64,000 nucleotides of DNA from Cercis canadensis (Eukaryota; Streptophyta; Magnoliopsida; Fabales; Fabaceae): the NCBI GenBank assembly GCA_003255065.1, contig QAOA01008462.1:124001-188000 (forward strand). The letters run 5' to 3'. The notes below the pieces were generated by a model. That model searched no databases. It worked only from the letters and a program-made list of their open reading frames with translations, and was not told the origin of the DNA. Both the position numbers and the translations under genes were made by a program. Shown here one piece after another: positions 36,915 through 50,500 of the stretch; within the stretch, counting starts at the first letter, position 1; each line of letters starts with the position of its first letter.

Positions 36915-39180
36915 CAATATGAATTTTGAGCAAGGCTACACATTAATTAGTTTTGGTATGTAGTTATGTACAGAAGGAGCATATTAGGATGGCACGTTAT
37001 TTTTTTTTTCTTTCTGGGGAGTTATTTAAGACAGAAAAAAAAAATCAAATGTTCAAGTTGCAGGAATCGATCCGCAATGCCTTGAGCTTGTAGAAATATT
37101 TGGGAATAATTAATTATATGCCATAAAAAGAAAAAATATATATTCAGGATTTCGGGGGCTGTAACTTATTTTTAATTAGTTGGTTTAATTGCTTAATTAC
37201 CCATATAGTTCGATAAGGTTATTATAATTACTTATCTATTTTGCCATGGGTTACAAAGATATATATTGAATTTCCAATTTGTTTCTTACATTTATTTCAT
37301 GATGTTCACATTCTAATAATTAATAAACGTCCAATAGTAGAGTATTTTACATAGCACTGATAAAATGCCAAAATTATCTAATACCCCCTAAATGCTTTAA
37401 GTTGGTAAAGGGAAGATAATTAAATCAAACTGAAAGGAGAGGGGGAAAAATAATATCTTCGATCTAACGTAGAAATTGATAATAAAAATATTACACTAGA
37501 AATTAATGTACTTATGTAAAAACTATATTTTAATTTTGAAAACCAGTTACGTTAGATTAATGTTCATGCTCATCCTTATCCAAAAAAAAAAAATGTCCAT
37601 GCTCATCAATAAGATCAATCGTACTATACTATTTGGTTAAGAAAATTTATCAATAATTTTTTTTTTCATATTTTGAATATGATTATTAAATGAAATCAAG
37701 TGTTAGAGATGAATTATTTATTTATTTTTAAATAGTACCATCGCATATCATTGGGCAACAAATTCGAACAAATTTCAATGACTATGGTCAATATCTTGAG
37801 TTTACGGTTCTTTTTCGTTTTAAAAAAGTTTTCTTCAATTATTTGCCTTTAATTTTTAAGAGCATAGGAAAGAATGCATTTCAATATGTCTAACTTTGAA
37901 GATCCCGAAAATATAGATACATGCAAACATAACTTTAGTCTGGGGCATTATCATGAGGCAGGAAAGACGGATGGAAACAGGAACCATAAACTACATACTC
38001 TCATAATTGCATTATATATAATCCATTCCATATCCGAAATATTGGATCTGAAGATCCTGCTTCCCCTCCCATGGTATTCTGAAATCAGGGTCATCTCTCG
38101 CTATAAATTTGTTTGGCACTTGTGGTTTTCACTTTTGTTTTTTGGGGTACATAAGAATTTCTAGATAGTTTACATGTAATGTAAAAGAAATATATTCAGC
38201 CAAAAAAAAAAAGAGGAAAACAGGTAGACGCAATTGATTATGTAACTAAATGGATGTAAACAACAAAATTCCTAGATATAAATAAACTTAACAATTAGGA
38301 ATTTGAGGAGTGAATTACTTGCCTCCATTGCATCATTCCATTTGTTGCATGAAAGCTTTTTCTCATGCAAGTTATTTTCCTTCAAGATTTACAACATACA
38401 AACCTATACATACATAATCATATAGTTATATACCAGGCCAAAGAAATTAGACAGAAAAAATTACTAGGTTTATGTACAGCTCCAAAAATAAAAACTAGGT
38501 AAGTATTATAATATATTTCCAAATAATAAAGGAGCTGCATGAGAGTCATAGCATGACAATTATTAGTTAGTTCATTTCTCAATCAAAAAATAAAGAATTA
38601 TATATCCCCATTTTCATTATTAGTGTCTTTTCTGTTTTTCTTTTTCAAATTTTTGGGTTCCAAATCCAATGTAATGGGCCTTACTAGAGTCATCTCTGGC
38701 TTGATTTTTAAGTGGCCTGTTGGAATGTAGAGAAGATGGCCCAAAAAGAAGAAGAAAGCAAAACGGTGGGTCATGTATGTGATATTATGAGCATTAGCAA
38801 CAAAAATCTGTCATATGAGAATACGCGCACCTAATGAAAGAAGTGCGTGATCTATTATTCTATGGGTCCCGCAAATTTTGTCTTTTGTAACCCAAAATTA
38901 CGAGTGTTCAGATCCGTCTGATCTACTAGATGAGTAGAAAAGTAGATCTAACCCTTGGCTGAAATTGAGCGCCGTTCAATTTTGAAAAACCAAAGACTGT
39001 CGACCGTTAAGGCTGAACCTCTGAGCGTGAGAGCGAACTTTGAACAAGCTTATTGAACTAGCTAAATAATTCCTCAGCTCCATCAGGTCATACATTTTTG
39101 TTGCAGTTTCATTTTACGAAATCGAGGTTTGGGTCTAACCAACCCTTTCAGATTTCAAGAACTGTTTTCTTTCCTAGACC
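36915..39180. other. Spacer between WRKY47 and PAT18
   Basis: AT-rich, with the WRKY47 3' untranslated region at the left and the PAT18 promoter and leader at the right. The open frame at 37874-38164 has no recognisable motifs or splice context. No other feature is supported. Confidence 0.55.
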
Positions 39181-41928
39181 ATGAGACGCCATGGTTGGCA
39201 ACGTCCTCTCCACCCTTTACAGGTATCCCATTCCATTGATTCTTCTTTCCTCTTTTTGGTTTAAGCTTGAAGCCTATCGCATTCTTCAGACTGTTATTTT
39301 ACCTCGAAGGAAGAATTTAGTATCTGCAATCTATAAATGTTTATACCCAATTAACTCATTTTCTTATGTTTCTGTCCTGTTCCTCCACAATTTATCCTTA
39401 ACATTAAATGCAATTGCTCATCACGCTTTAAGGGCTATTTCAATCTCCATTGACATGTGCAAAAGTTATGATTTTTTTTTTTTTTATCGTTTTGAATGAC
39501 CAAATGTCGATATGGCTACAAATCGTGAATTTGAGTCAATATTTGTGATTTGTTATCTGGCAGTTTGCGGGAATGGCAGTTTACAGTTTTCTGGTCTTGG
39601 CCTTCTATACGTTCCTGGGGCTTTTCCTTGGAAACAGAATTGTGGAGATTGTAGTGACCGTCTTATTTTCCTTTGTGGTAATTTGTTAAATCTAAATTCA
39701 AAATTGGCCTTCTTTTCAATCACCACTTTGTTAGAACTCATAGAAGAACATCAACTGTCTCTCTTTTGCTCAGGCAATCTCGGTTATGTTTCTGTTCGTA
39801 AGGTGTACGGCCACTGACCCAACAGACAAAACCCGGTTTAGGAAGAAGCAAAGAGCCAAATGTAATGGAATTTCCAACAAACTAAATTATGGGTTTATAC
39901 TTGGTCAGATTATCATGAGGTTTTTTAGAAGGGTCGAGAGAAAGATGCTTAGGACGTTCATCAAGAGGAAGTATCTGGATCCATTGAAGATAAGTGCTCA
40001 AATAGAGCCCTTGCTCCCTTTCCCCCTTGTCATGAAAGATGATGATGCCATTGCCCCCAATCTGAAAGAGGATGACATCTCATTTTGCTCGCTTTGTGAT
40101 TTTGAGGTTTTGCAATAACTTGATCTCTGTACATTTTTTAGAGTTTGAAAATTTTCTTTCGAGCATTCAATAGAATAAACCTCTTTTGAACTGCTGCTAA
40201 TCAGGTGAAAAAGCACAGTAAGCACTGTAGAACCTGCAACCGCTGTGTCGAAGGCTTTGACCATCACTGCAGGGTGAGAAATAGAATTAGAGTACTTTTC
40301 TTTGTTCTGGTATTTGTCAATTCTCTCCTTTCTCAATTTGAGGCTTATTTGCATATTGAAATATAATTCCTTTGTTTTGCTCCAGTGGTTGAACAACTGT
40401 GTTGGGAAAAGAAACTATACAACATTCTTTCTCCTAATGATTTTTGTCCTCTTAATGGTCAGTAATATAGTCTTTTTCACTGTCATGCGAAATATTAGAT
40501 TGTTTCAATCATGTTGACTGAATTCTTTCCGCGTTGACTGTCACATTTGCAGCTTATCATTGAAGGAGGAACTGCTATTGCTATATTTATCAGGTGCTTT
40601 GCAGATAAGAAAGGAATAGAGAGGGAGCTGGAGAGGAAGCTTTATGTGGAGTTCCCAAGAGGAGTTCTTGCCACAATATGTGTAATAGTTTTTTTTCTCT
40701 GAATACTTTTCTGGGGATTTTCTATATTCTGTGATACTCTTCAATTTTCGATTCAACGTCTTTTTTTCTTGGATTTGCATTTAACTTCTTGAAATGTTAC
40801 AGGTTTTGCTGGTTTTATTGACAGCTTACAGTTCAGCAGCACTGGGACAGCTCTTTTTTTTTCATGTGGTTCTCATAAGAAAGGTGTTTTTCTTGCCTGC
40901 ATTGCAAATATTTGCCGCCTTTATAGAGAAATAGATGAGTGAACACATGGCCAAAATGGTAATGATGTAAAAATCTATAATAGTGCCAGTAATAAGTGCA
41001 ATCTTTAAAATTGAGTTATTTCCAAAGTGATTCAGTTCCCACATAATATTTGATCCGTGATCGATTGCTCTTCTGCAAGAAAGATATTTCATTATCCCAT
41101 TATTCTTTTGCCAGAAAATTTGTGCTATGGACTCATTTAATATATTTTACTGCAGGGAATGAGAACGTATGATTACATCCTGGCAATGAAAGAAGAGAAC
41201 CAAGCAGCCATGGAACTGGATCCATCTGATGATTCTGATATTTCTTCAGATGAGAGCATTGATTTTGACTCACCTGAAAAGCCAACAATAATGTCACGAA
41301 TTCTATGCAATGGACAAAAAGTAAACCAGGTAAGAAATGGACAGAGTCTGCATATGGATTTGCATGTTTTGCTGTAATCCTGACTCCACCTAACAAGATA
41401 GTTTGTGTTGGGTTTCAGAGGTCGCCTAGGTTGTCTATTAGGATTGATGGAGAAAGTGAGCCTTCCCCCTTGATCAAGAAACAAAGGTTCCATGTAAGCA
41501 TTAACCCATGGAAACTCATAAAGTTGACCAGAGAGAAAGCCCTATTGGCAGCTGAGAAGGCCAGAGAAAGGCTTGTGAAAGAAAAGCCAATGGTGGACCA
41601 GAGTTCATTGAAACCTCTTCCAGTGGAGACAAAATGTGGACCATTGATGAACGAAGATAGGAATATGGGCAACATGGGATCAGGTTCAACACCTTTTATA
41701 TCCAAAGGGAAGCTGCCAGGATCACCAGGAAGATTTTCAAGCCCAAGAAGGAGATTTTCTGGCTCACCAACTGTGTTCTCTAGCATACTCCCGTCTCCAC
41801 AGCACAAGTATAGGAGCAGTTTTGACTTGAAGTTAACAGGTGTGTCTAGGGAGCTCGAAACACATATTTCAAGGCAGGTTCTATGTTCGGTCATAAGCAA
41901 GGATGAGAGTGTACCATCTCCAAGATAG
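39181..41928 (+). CDS. PAT18: DHHC protein S-acyltransferase (PAT18-like)
   Basis: Membrane enzyme that transfers palmitate to cysteines of target proteins. Nine exons, all phase 0: 39181-39222, 39564-39677, 39774-40106, 40205-40273, 40386-40457, 40553-40681, 40803-40883, 41156-41329, 41419-41928; 507 residues. It starts [14 protein letters not shown], the N-terminal signature of this plant subgroup. Membrane segments are at about 16-36 and 40-62, the cysteine-rich DHHC domain at about 156-200 with HCRTCNRC (170-177) and the catalytic DHHC (182-185) then [11 protein letters not shown], and two more membrane segments at about 200-225 and 255-280. The cytosolic tail is long, with an acidic Ser/Asp patch ([16 protein letters not shown]) and a basic Pro/Ser region with [10 protein letters not shown], likely phosphorylated. 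The subgroup is PAT18-22; PAT18 is preferred because it neighbours WRKY47 in Arabidopsis. Confidence 0.9.
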
Positions 41929-42771
41929 ATTTAAATCTCTTTTGAAAATTGAGATTCTCAGCCTCTGAGAAAGATTTGTTGATCTGTCCATTCTTATGTT
42001 CATCTCTATGTTTCATTGATTTATTAAAAGTTTATAGTTCCGATCCATGAACCTGTAATTATGATCCAATTAATACTTTTATATATATATAAAGACATGT
42101 TGTCATCATTGGTCCAACTTCAACGCCCATACCACAGACCAGAAATAGCTTCGTCTAATTACCCGTGTTTGTCTTTTCTCTTCTTTTCTTTGTTTTTTCA
42201 GAATTAAGCTTTGCCTTTTGGTTTGTATTTTTCTTTGGGAGATCAGCTGTGGACTATTTTAGAATTATGTACTCCCAAGGTAGATAAGATCCTGCACCCA
42301 TGAGAATTAAAGAAGCACCCACAAAGCTTTAAACAATTCATTACACATGCATGGAGGCCCAATCACAAGAGCTCAAGCGAAGAAGACGCAAGCCATTTTA
42401 AGTTGGCTCAGGGAGAAGATTTGGTCTCAAATTATAAGTCAAGGAGCAAGGCTAGAAAGAAGCTGAGAGATCATGTGCTTGATTCAAGCATTTGAAGGAA
42501 TAGCTGGGCTAAGCATGGAGTTTGAGTGTGGGATGCTGAATCAAACTCTCACTTAAAACTTTATTTTGGGCTGAAAAATAACACATGTATTTTGGACCAA
42601 TTTAATGTTATTTATTTATTGGGCCCAGTTTTGTTTTAGGGTTTTAGTTGTTTTAAGTTCAAATAATGAATTCAACACTTTAGTTATTAGGCCTCTAGAG
42701 GCTATGAGCATTTTACTAAATTAGGGTTGTAACTAGGTTTAACTTAAGTTTGTTGAAGTGTTTTGCTTTAA

Positions 42772-43528
42772 GGTAATGTTTGGTACGGAGATTTTCTTTT
42801 TGTTCTTGGGAAACATAATTTTTGGAAATCTTGTTCTTATGAATGTTATAATTTATGTTTAATTGGTCATAAATAATCATGGGAAAGTTAGATATTCATT
42901 TATGGGAATTTTACTTCTTTATGTTTGGTTCAAATGTTAATTTCTTGGGAATCTATGTTATTTTTTCAAAAATACCCCTATCTAAATTTGAATGAAAAAA
43001 AAAATTGCTATTATATATCATTTTTATTGTGAGACCCACATATAACAAATAATATTAAAAAAATACATTTTTTACACACAAAGTGAAAAAAAAAATAATA
43101 ACAAAAATTCAAATATATTTTTAACCCACATAATTTTTTACTTTATTTGTTGACTAAAATTAAAATATAAAAATTATACCAAATTTGATATTTTATTCTT
43201 CTCCACAAAAATAAAGTCTACGAGTTGTAGTATTAACTAATGAAATTATTCTTAAAAAAAAAAAAAAAAANTATACCAAATTTGATATTTTATTCTTCTC
43301 CACAAAAATAAAGTCTACGAGAATCCAAGATTCCCATGCCATGAGAATCCAAGATTCCCAATCCCTCCATAAGAACATTTTTGTGGAAAACTTACCCTAA
43401 AACCATTCTTGATAATCTTACTTTCTTGAGAATATTTTTAAAAAAAACTTGTACTAAACATGAAAATTCTACTTTCCCAAATTGATATTCCCAAGAAACT
43501 TAAAAAAATCTTTATACCAAACACCCCC
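42772..43528. mobile_element. PIF/Harbinger (Tourist-like) non-autonomous element
   Basis: The left end reads GGTAATGTTTGGTA and the right end, inverted, GGGGGTGTTTGGTA. Both are flanked by TAA (42769-42771 and 43529-43531). Sub-terminal parts also pair (GAGATTTTCTTTTTG versus AAGATTTTTTTAAG, and TTCTTGGGAA on both sides). TGTTTGGT ends with a TAA target duplication fit Harbinger-type MITEs. No transposase is present. A further small N-joined duplication (N at 43271) is inside. Confidence 0.7.
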
Positions 43529-43889
43529 TAAAAGGAGGCCAGCCCTTGTGGTGGTGATAACTTTGAATATTGAATGAATGATAAGATTTCTCTTCTAAGA
43601 TCTTTTGAAAACTTTTGGAACTTATAAAAAATGGTGATTCTTGTGGCATTCTNNNNNNNNNNNNNNNNNNNNNNNNAAAAAAAACTTGTACTAAACATGA
43701 AAATTCTACTTTCCCAAATTGATATTCCCAAGAAACTTAAAAAAATCTTTATACCAAACACCCCCTAAAGGGAGGCCAGCCCTTGTGGTGGTGATAACTT
43801 TGAATATTGAATGAATGATAAGATTTCTCTTCTAAGATCTTTTGAAAACTTTTGAAACTTATAAAAAATGGTGATTCTTGTGGCATTCT
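43440..43889. other. N-joined duplicated contig ends (24 N)
   Basis: 43440-43652 and 43677-43889 are 213-bp direct copies around 24 N (43653-43676), with about two mismatches (AAAAGG/AAAGGG, TTGGAAC/TTGAAAC). The right end of the Harbinger-like element therefore appears twice. A smaller case lies at 43175-43320 around N 43271, where about 50 bp is repeated. Confidence 0.85.
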
Positions 43890-44627
43890 CCAGACTTATC
43901 ACTCACCCCCTATCTACTCTTGAATGTGTGTTTATATCTTTCTAGATACATTTGATTCTCACTTTGCTAAGTGCTGGGTCAAGTCCTCTTTATTTTATTC
44001 TTCTATTTAAGAACTTAATTAAACTTTCTTGGACACTTTGGATTTTCTCTAATTGTTGTTAGGTCTTGAAACAAGTCCGAAAGGTTTGCATCACCAGCCC
44101 AACACAAGAACTGTTAATAATTTCTGCTAGTATAAAAGTAGAGGGTATCTGTTTAACCAGACTCCACCTCTTTGGGAAACTTTGGTAAATGGATTTTTCA
44201 TTCAATCAAATGATGCAACTTCCAGGACAGACCGAACAAGCTCCTGTCTCAGACTTCTGCTGCATATTCTCCAATATCGGATACAAAAGGGAACAAAAAT
44301 CAGAGTAACAATAACTCTAGCTCTATCAACAGCTATCAATGGAAACATAAAATTTTCATTTTCTTTTTCCAAAGCCATATATAGCTAGAAAGGCAAGAAT
44401 TGAAATCATTCAACTTCCTATTTCTGATAAACCACTCAATTATTTCTTACTGCACACAAACTACAATAAACAATCATCTCTCAGTATCATTCTGCCGATC
44501 GACAACCACATATCAGCAACTCCACTCAACTTCTTATGTGAGGCGATATTTATCCTGTTGAAAAAAGGCACCAATCAATTTTCAACTATAAGTGAACTTT
44601 CATAGCAAATGCTATAAATTCCTTAAT

Positions 44628-47529
44628 TTACCAAGACAGCAACCAAGCACCTCTGTTTCGGTCACTTGAGCTCTCTAAGTGATTTGATAAATAATAACAG
44701 TCTGCACAATGCTTAGGGAATATTGTCTCCTTCAGAGGCTCACAAGTTTGTGGAGAAACCAACTCAGAGTACCCTTGAACGTAAGTGCAGTTCCATGGAA
44801 AGCTTGAGCTCACATTAAGGTTTATGTTGGATAGGCAAATGTTGGAAAAGTTGTCACCTTCTATACCCTCTAGAAGGCCGGCACGTGCAATATTTTCTCC
44901 TATCACGTCCTTGATAGTAATTTTTTCTACAACAGGAAGGGCTCTTGGGTCAAAAGAGTCATCTGGATGATCTCCATATGAGCCAGTGAACCTAATAGCA
45001 ATATCTACATTAGCCAAGGTGACATTAGAGATAAAGACGTTTCTAATGTAACCACCCCTTCCAGGAGACGTCTTTATTCTGATTGCAGTGTATGAATCAA
45101 AAAAATGTATATTTTCTGCATGAACTTCTGATACTCCCCCAGACATCTCACTTCCAATAGCAATCCCTGCACTTTGACGAGTTTTCCCGACGAGCCTGCG
45201 GATCATAATGTTTGTACTGGGACGACCAAATGAAATGCCATACTCATCCCACCCACTTTTGATGGCAATCAGATCATCACCAGTGCTTATATAACAGTCT
45301 TCAATGCATACCTTGTCTGAAGAGTCTGGAGACAAATTTAAAAACAATGTATGAGAATTTATGAATCTCTATAAGAAAATAATGGCAACGGCATTGACAC
45401 TGTTAAAGTGTATATTATAGGGCACCTGTCAATGACAAGATCTAACTACTCTACTTTTGATAACATTTGACCTTGATCTAATCAAAGTTTCTCAACAATA
45501 AGGTAGTAAATGGAGGATGCACTTTGTAATTAGGATATTTCCTTGGTATAATGCAGATATCTGGGATATTCCGTCGTCTTTTGTTTCACATGAAAATTTT
45601 CCTTTACAACAATTTATTGCAAGAGCTTGATATTGCACTAAAACTAGATCAAGCATTGAGTCTTTTAAAATTAATTTATAATACTTGTCAATTGTCTATA
45701 ACATAAAGAGTAAGATTTTCCAGCTTACAGGAGAAAACTCACCTGGATCAATCCCATCTGTGTTTGGTGAGTCAAGTGGAGCAAGGATTGTGACCTTCTG
45801 AACTGTAACTTGGCTGTTCATCCAGAAAAACAGTCTCAAATCTCCCCCTAATCATGAAAGCTTCACTATTGCACAGTTTTAAAATGGTAACGAAAGCACT
45901 TGAAGAAAAGATAAACGTAATCCTTCTGTAGGGAACAAACCTGCAATATACAGGGTGAATATTCCAAAATGGTGAATTCAAGAAGGTTAAATTTGAAATA
46001 AGAACCCCAGTTGAATTCATTAACTCGACCAAATGGGGACGAGTATAATCCAGGGTTTTGTTCCGAAAACTGCTCCACCAGATGCTGCCTTGACCATTGA
46101 TAGTTCCATTATTACCTTCATTGAGACAGTGATGGCATCAATAAACCAAAAAAATTGTATGGAAGATAATTCTTTTATTGAATATTACCAACCTGTTATG
46201 ATGACATCAGTCAAATTGCGTCCATAAATGAGGCTCTTATGCCTTCCACCCGGCAACTCCCTTCCTCGGCCATATGATGGTAGAGGATCAACAACAGGCC
46301 AATCATTGAAGTTCTGTAACAAGCCGGATATGCAAATTGGTTTTCACACTATATATCATAATTTAGACAGCAAGGTCTGAATGGATGAAACTAACATAAC
46401 TTCCCAAATGGATTAAACTTAAACCACACCCTCCCCAACAAATAATCCTTGCATTGATAAATTAACACATATATCTCAGAAAGCACCAATCATCTATTAA
46501 TTAATATGAAAAAATACTACTACTCCAAGATTAACTGGAGCCAAGCCACCATATTATCTATAAAGCTTCTTACCGTTGATCCAAGAATTACTGCATCCTT
46601 GTCCAACCAGAGAGTTAGATGGCTGATGAGATCAAAACTTCCAGTTAACCAGCGGCCAGCTGGGACAAAAAGCTTGGCCCCTCCCTTGTCTGCAAATGAA
46701 TTTAGGTAGAAGATGGCATTCTGAAATGCTTTTGTGTTGAGAGTGATCCCATCTCCGACTGCACCGAATTCGGTGATACTCACACTGTGAGGTCGAATTT
46801 CCTCTAGATTTGTCTGTTTGCAATGCGAGCTGCTCCACACTGTCCATGGGCTACAACTGAACAATGCAAGTACCAGAAGCACATCCACCAGCTAAAACAG
46901 AAGCGTTTCATCATCAGTTACAATCAGACTAAGCACATATTAGCTATAAGTGACAATGTGGCAGTTTATAGAGGATGGGGAGAAGATTTTAAAAGTAATG
47001 TAAACACTATAATGCCAAAATGGAACGAAGATGTATGGAATAAACTAGAAAGCATGAACAATATGAAATTCAAGGTCAAATCTTACCCAGACAGAGCTAT
47101 AGACGATTCTCACATGATTCATGCATCATCATAAATTGATGAGTTAAAAAATCTACTCAGATCAGGTAAGTTTCACAAAACAATTACTAGACCAAGAAGA
47201 GGTTAAATAAGAAAAGGAACAGAAGGAGAAACCCAGTTGCTGCCCAGTTTTCCACTACCACCCGTGAATGCTCAATAATAAGTAAAACCAACAGCCTAAT
47301 TTGCTAAATCAGATCCTTGAAGAATTCTTTTGTGATTGAAATTACTTCATATACTCTTTAAGGTAGACAGTGGATGATTCAACTAGTGTCCTTCTTGATC
47401 TCTCTCAAAAAATTAGCTTCAGATCTTACTCCGCTACTAAGCTTTGCAGGAAAAAGGTGAATGCAGAAAATCAGAAGCGGGATAGAGAAGGAAAATTATC
47501 AAAGAACTCACTGTTGAAGGTCTCCTCAT
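44628..47529 (-). CDS. GH28 polygalacturonase-like protein
   Basis: Secreted pectin-active glycoside hydrolase family 28 protein. Six exons: 47529-47512, 46891-46574, 46313-46193, 46115-45941, 45813-45743, 45325-44628, giving 466 residues in phase. Exon 1 codes only MRRPST; exon 2 continues with a hydrophobic signal segment to about residue 25. It then has ITEFGAVGDG, WLTGSFDLISHLTL, the beta-helix core with SPNTDGID (NTD 228-230), STGDDLIAIKSG (GDD 250-252) and IRIKTSPGRGG (RIK 317-319). The catalytic-His motif GHG of classical polygalacturonases is replaced by SAGIAIGSEMSGG (286-298), as in the large plant clade annotated probable polygalacturonase; activity may therefore differ. The homologue next to IAA30 in Arabidopsis is the likely counterpart. 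Confidence 0.92.
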
Positions 47530-50500
47530 ATGACTGAGATCCGCCTTTCCTTTTGCCCCAAGAACCTTACCAGAGCTTTTCAGTCACCTCCAAATACCTC
47601 TCCTGATGAAAAACCAGAAAAGGGCCAGAGGCAAAAGGAAGCTTGAAAAGAGGAAAGGAGGAGAGGGTGAAGTTTGGCTTTTGATCAAAATTCCCAGCAA
47701 TATGCAGGTGTGATTGGGTGGGTTATTGAGAGAGCCACCACCACCCAAGTAAAATCATTAATAGTGACTGTTGCTGCCAGCAAAAAACTAAGCAGTAGGA
47801 CCCCCTTGCTTCTTCATCTCCTTCAATATGTCTCTGCCTCTCTTTCTATAACTTCCTCCAAACTCCTCCTTGTCTTCTTCTTAATGGCAGCGCCAACAGA
47901 AATGGTGGGAACCCAGAAAGTGAAACTCAATGATATTCAAGATGGGACTGCTTATGAACTCACTAGCAGAAGAATGGTGACTTTGTGTTTGTCACTGCTT
48001 CTATGGCTAAAGCACTGATAGTGACTTCCATTAGAGAGACCCAGAGAGTGGAGAGAGGAAATTTCAGAGTGAAGGTAAAGAACTAAGAGGTTTATACAGA
48101 ATTCAATTCTGCATGGGACACCTCAGTCTCCGTGTCACTCTCATAACAATCTTTGATTTCCCTGTTTGTAAATTTCTAGTTCGTAAATTCCGTCAAAATT
48201 GATTTCTTCCACTACTAATCATTTGCGCTGTTCTCTTACTCTACCCAGAATATATTATAAACAATTGAGTTTATTTTCTTCAAGAGATTTTTGGGTCATA
48301 GATTTTTTTACCCTGTTTGTAACACAAACAAAAATCTATAGATGATAGCTGCAAGGAACACAGAGACAAAGACAAAATTGAACCATAAAAAGCAAAACCG
48401 GTTTCTGATTATGGGGAAGCGCTGTTGTCAGGGAACCCGAACCTATAAAACTGAACTGAATCAACAAGGTGGAACGTCGTCGTCTAGCTGGGTAAGTCAA
48501 GCGAAGGGACTTTAGTTTCGTCTCTTTGACTGTTTCTTCTGGTGTCTGATGAGTCCCGTAACTACAATTATATTGACATTCTTCTTTTTTTTTGGGTCTG
48601 AAATTATCTCGACATGATAAAAGCTCATTATTTTTATTTATCAAATATTTAAACAATTCGGATTATGCGTGATTGGACCGAAATGAGGTTCATCGTTTAT
48701 TTATCTCTACGGAGAAAAAAACCAAAAAGATAAAAGAGAGATGAAATTCCTCGTTTTTTGTTTTTGGGCTTCAAGATTCGTCGTTTATTCACCGTCTTCA
48801 TCCAATTATGATAATTAATATAAACAAGTAAATAAATCTCTGCAGCCTGCAGGATGCAGTTCATGGGATGAGTGATTAACCTGTGCAGCGCTGCAGCCGA
48901 TCCTCGTGTTACAGCATTGAGCTTCAAATAAGAAAACAGAACTACCAAAATAAAAATCTATTTTTACTAGAAGACAAAATAAATAATATAAGGAGTTATG
49001 AACAAATTAAAAAACTGTTTGAATAATTTCTCGTAATAAAAACAAGTAATTGAATATTCTAAAACCTAAAATAATAAACAACCGTTCTGGAACTAGCAAA
49101 CAGTTTTAAGTTTTAACTTATAAATTGTACATATTATATAATACAATATTTATATGGCTGAACTGTAATACAATATTTAGTAACATTTTTTTATAAAATA
49201 ATTATCATTTGAATATCCTCAAGTAATAATATTGTTCAGAGTGGTGAAATGTACAGATTAGTACTGAGAAAAAAGAAATATCCCTTGGTAAAGTAGATAG
49301 GTATAATTTTGCTAATGGAAGAAAATGTAGTGTGTCAATCCTTTTTTAGATAATACATAAATTTTTCAACTTCAAAATATTGACACACTATGATTTATAA
49401 ATGCTTGCTAATATCATACTGTGTCAAATAATATTCATTTATTTGTTTGCAAAAAAATAATATTCATTCGTATGAAATGAAAACTAGATGATATTAGTTT
49501 TATATCTTAATTATCATACGTTTAGAAGTAATGAAACCTCCCCTAAAAAATATATAGGCTTAATTGCAATTTTAGTTTTCTTATTTTAATAACTTTAACA
49601 TTTTGGTCCTTTTTGTTTAAAAATAAATAATTTAATCTCTTTATATTCATAAAATGTATAATTTTAGTCATTTCACCATTTTTTCAGGTCTAGTTTAAGA
49701 TGTAAAGTTCTCCAATCCACAATCTCACCATTTAAATTGAAGAGTTATGTTTTGTAAATCTTCCTACAAAATTTTAACTCGATCCAACGGTGAGACTCAT
49801 TCTAAAATACCAAAACTTCATATAACTGCAAATCTAGATTCATTTACTATTAGATCGAACTAAAATTTGATGAGGAGATTCACAAGACGTAGCTCTTCAA
49901 TATGAACGGTAGAATTATGAATCAGAGAATTTCACACCTTGAAATAAACTTAAGAAATTTTGGTTTAAAGACAAAATGATTAAAATTGCACATTTTATAA
50001 ATATAGAATAACAAAATTGTTCATTTTTAAAATAGAATGACCAAAAAGTTTATTAAAATAAGAGGATAAAAATTATAATTAAACTAAAAATATATTGTGT
50101 GTTAGATGATGTTCATTTGTCTTTTTTACCTAAAAGAAATCTCACCTAAAAAAAAAAAGCAATGAAATTAAATTGATTTATTTTTTGATATAAATATGTA
50201 TCATAATTTGTTGTCATGCTTTTCATATCTTATTTTGGTTTAGCAAAAGAGGAAAGGACTAGGTTAATTGTTGCGAACCTAGGATTAAAGCAAAAAAAGA
50301 GAAAGAAAAAGAGCAAAAGCATGTCCAAAGATTGTGCTTCGACTAAACGGAATGCACTGTATATAGATTAAGGAATGCAACTAAGGCATTGAAATTGCTT
50401 TATAGGGTATACGGACATGTTTGATTTGGGGTGAAATATTTCATTAAATATATGTACTAATCCTAAATTTCAAGCAATTATTAAGAAAATTGTCTAGAAA

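Larger units (their letters stand above)
42100..44160. repeat. LTR-retrotransposon-like repeat block with nested insertion
   Basis: This non-coding stretch looks like LTR or LTR-flank material (a leader-like GGGCCCAGTT segment near 42625, a TATTGAATGAATGA segment near 43568 and 43807, a purine tract, and a tRNA-primer-free 3' part). It is interrupted by an inverted-repeat element at 42772-43528 and by an assembly duplication. I could not define terminal TG/CA ends or a target duplication for the outer element, so its class is inferred. Confidence 0.4.

Noticed and set aside
39191-39499. Open frame starting MVGNVL at 39191
   Set aside because: The ATG at 39181 in another frame gives the conserved [14 protein letters not shown] start of the DHHC protein and splices at 39222.
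47674-48018. Plus-strand open frame of 114 codons upstream of the polygalacturonase
   Set aside because: It lies in the promoter/leader of the divergent gene, with no motif and CT-repeat-driven Leu/Ser content.
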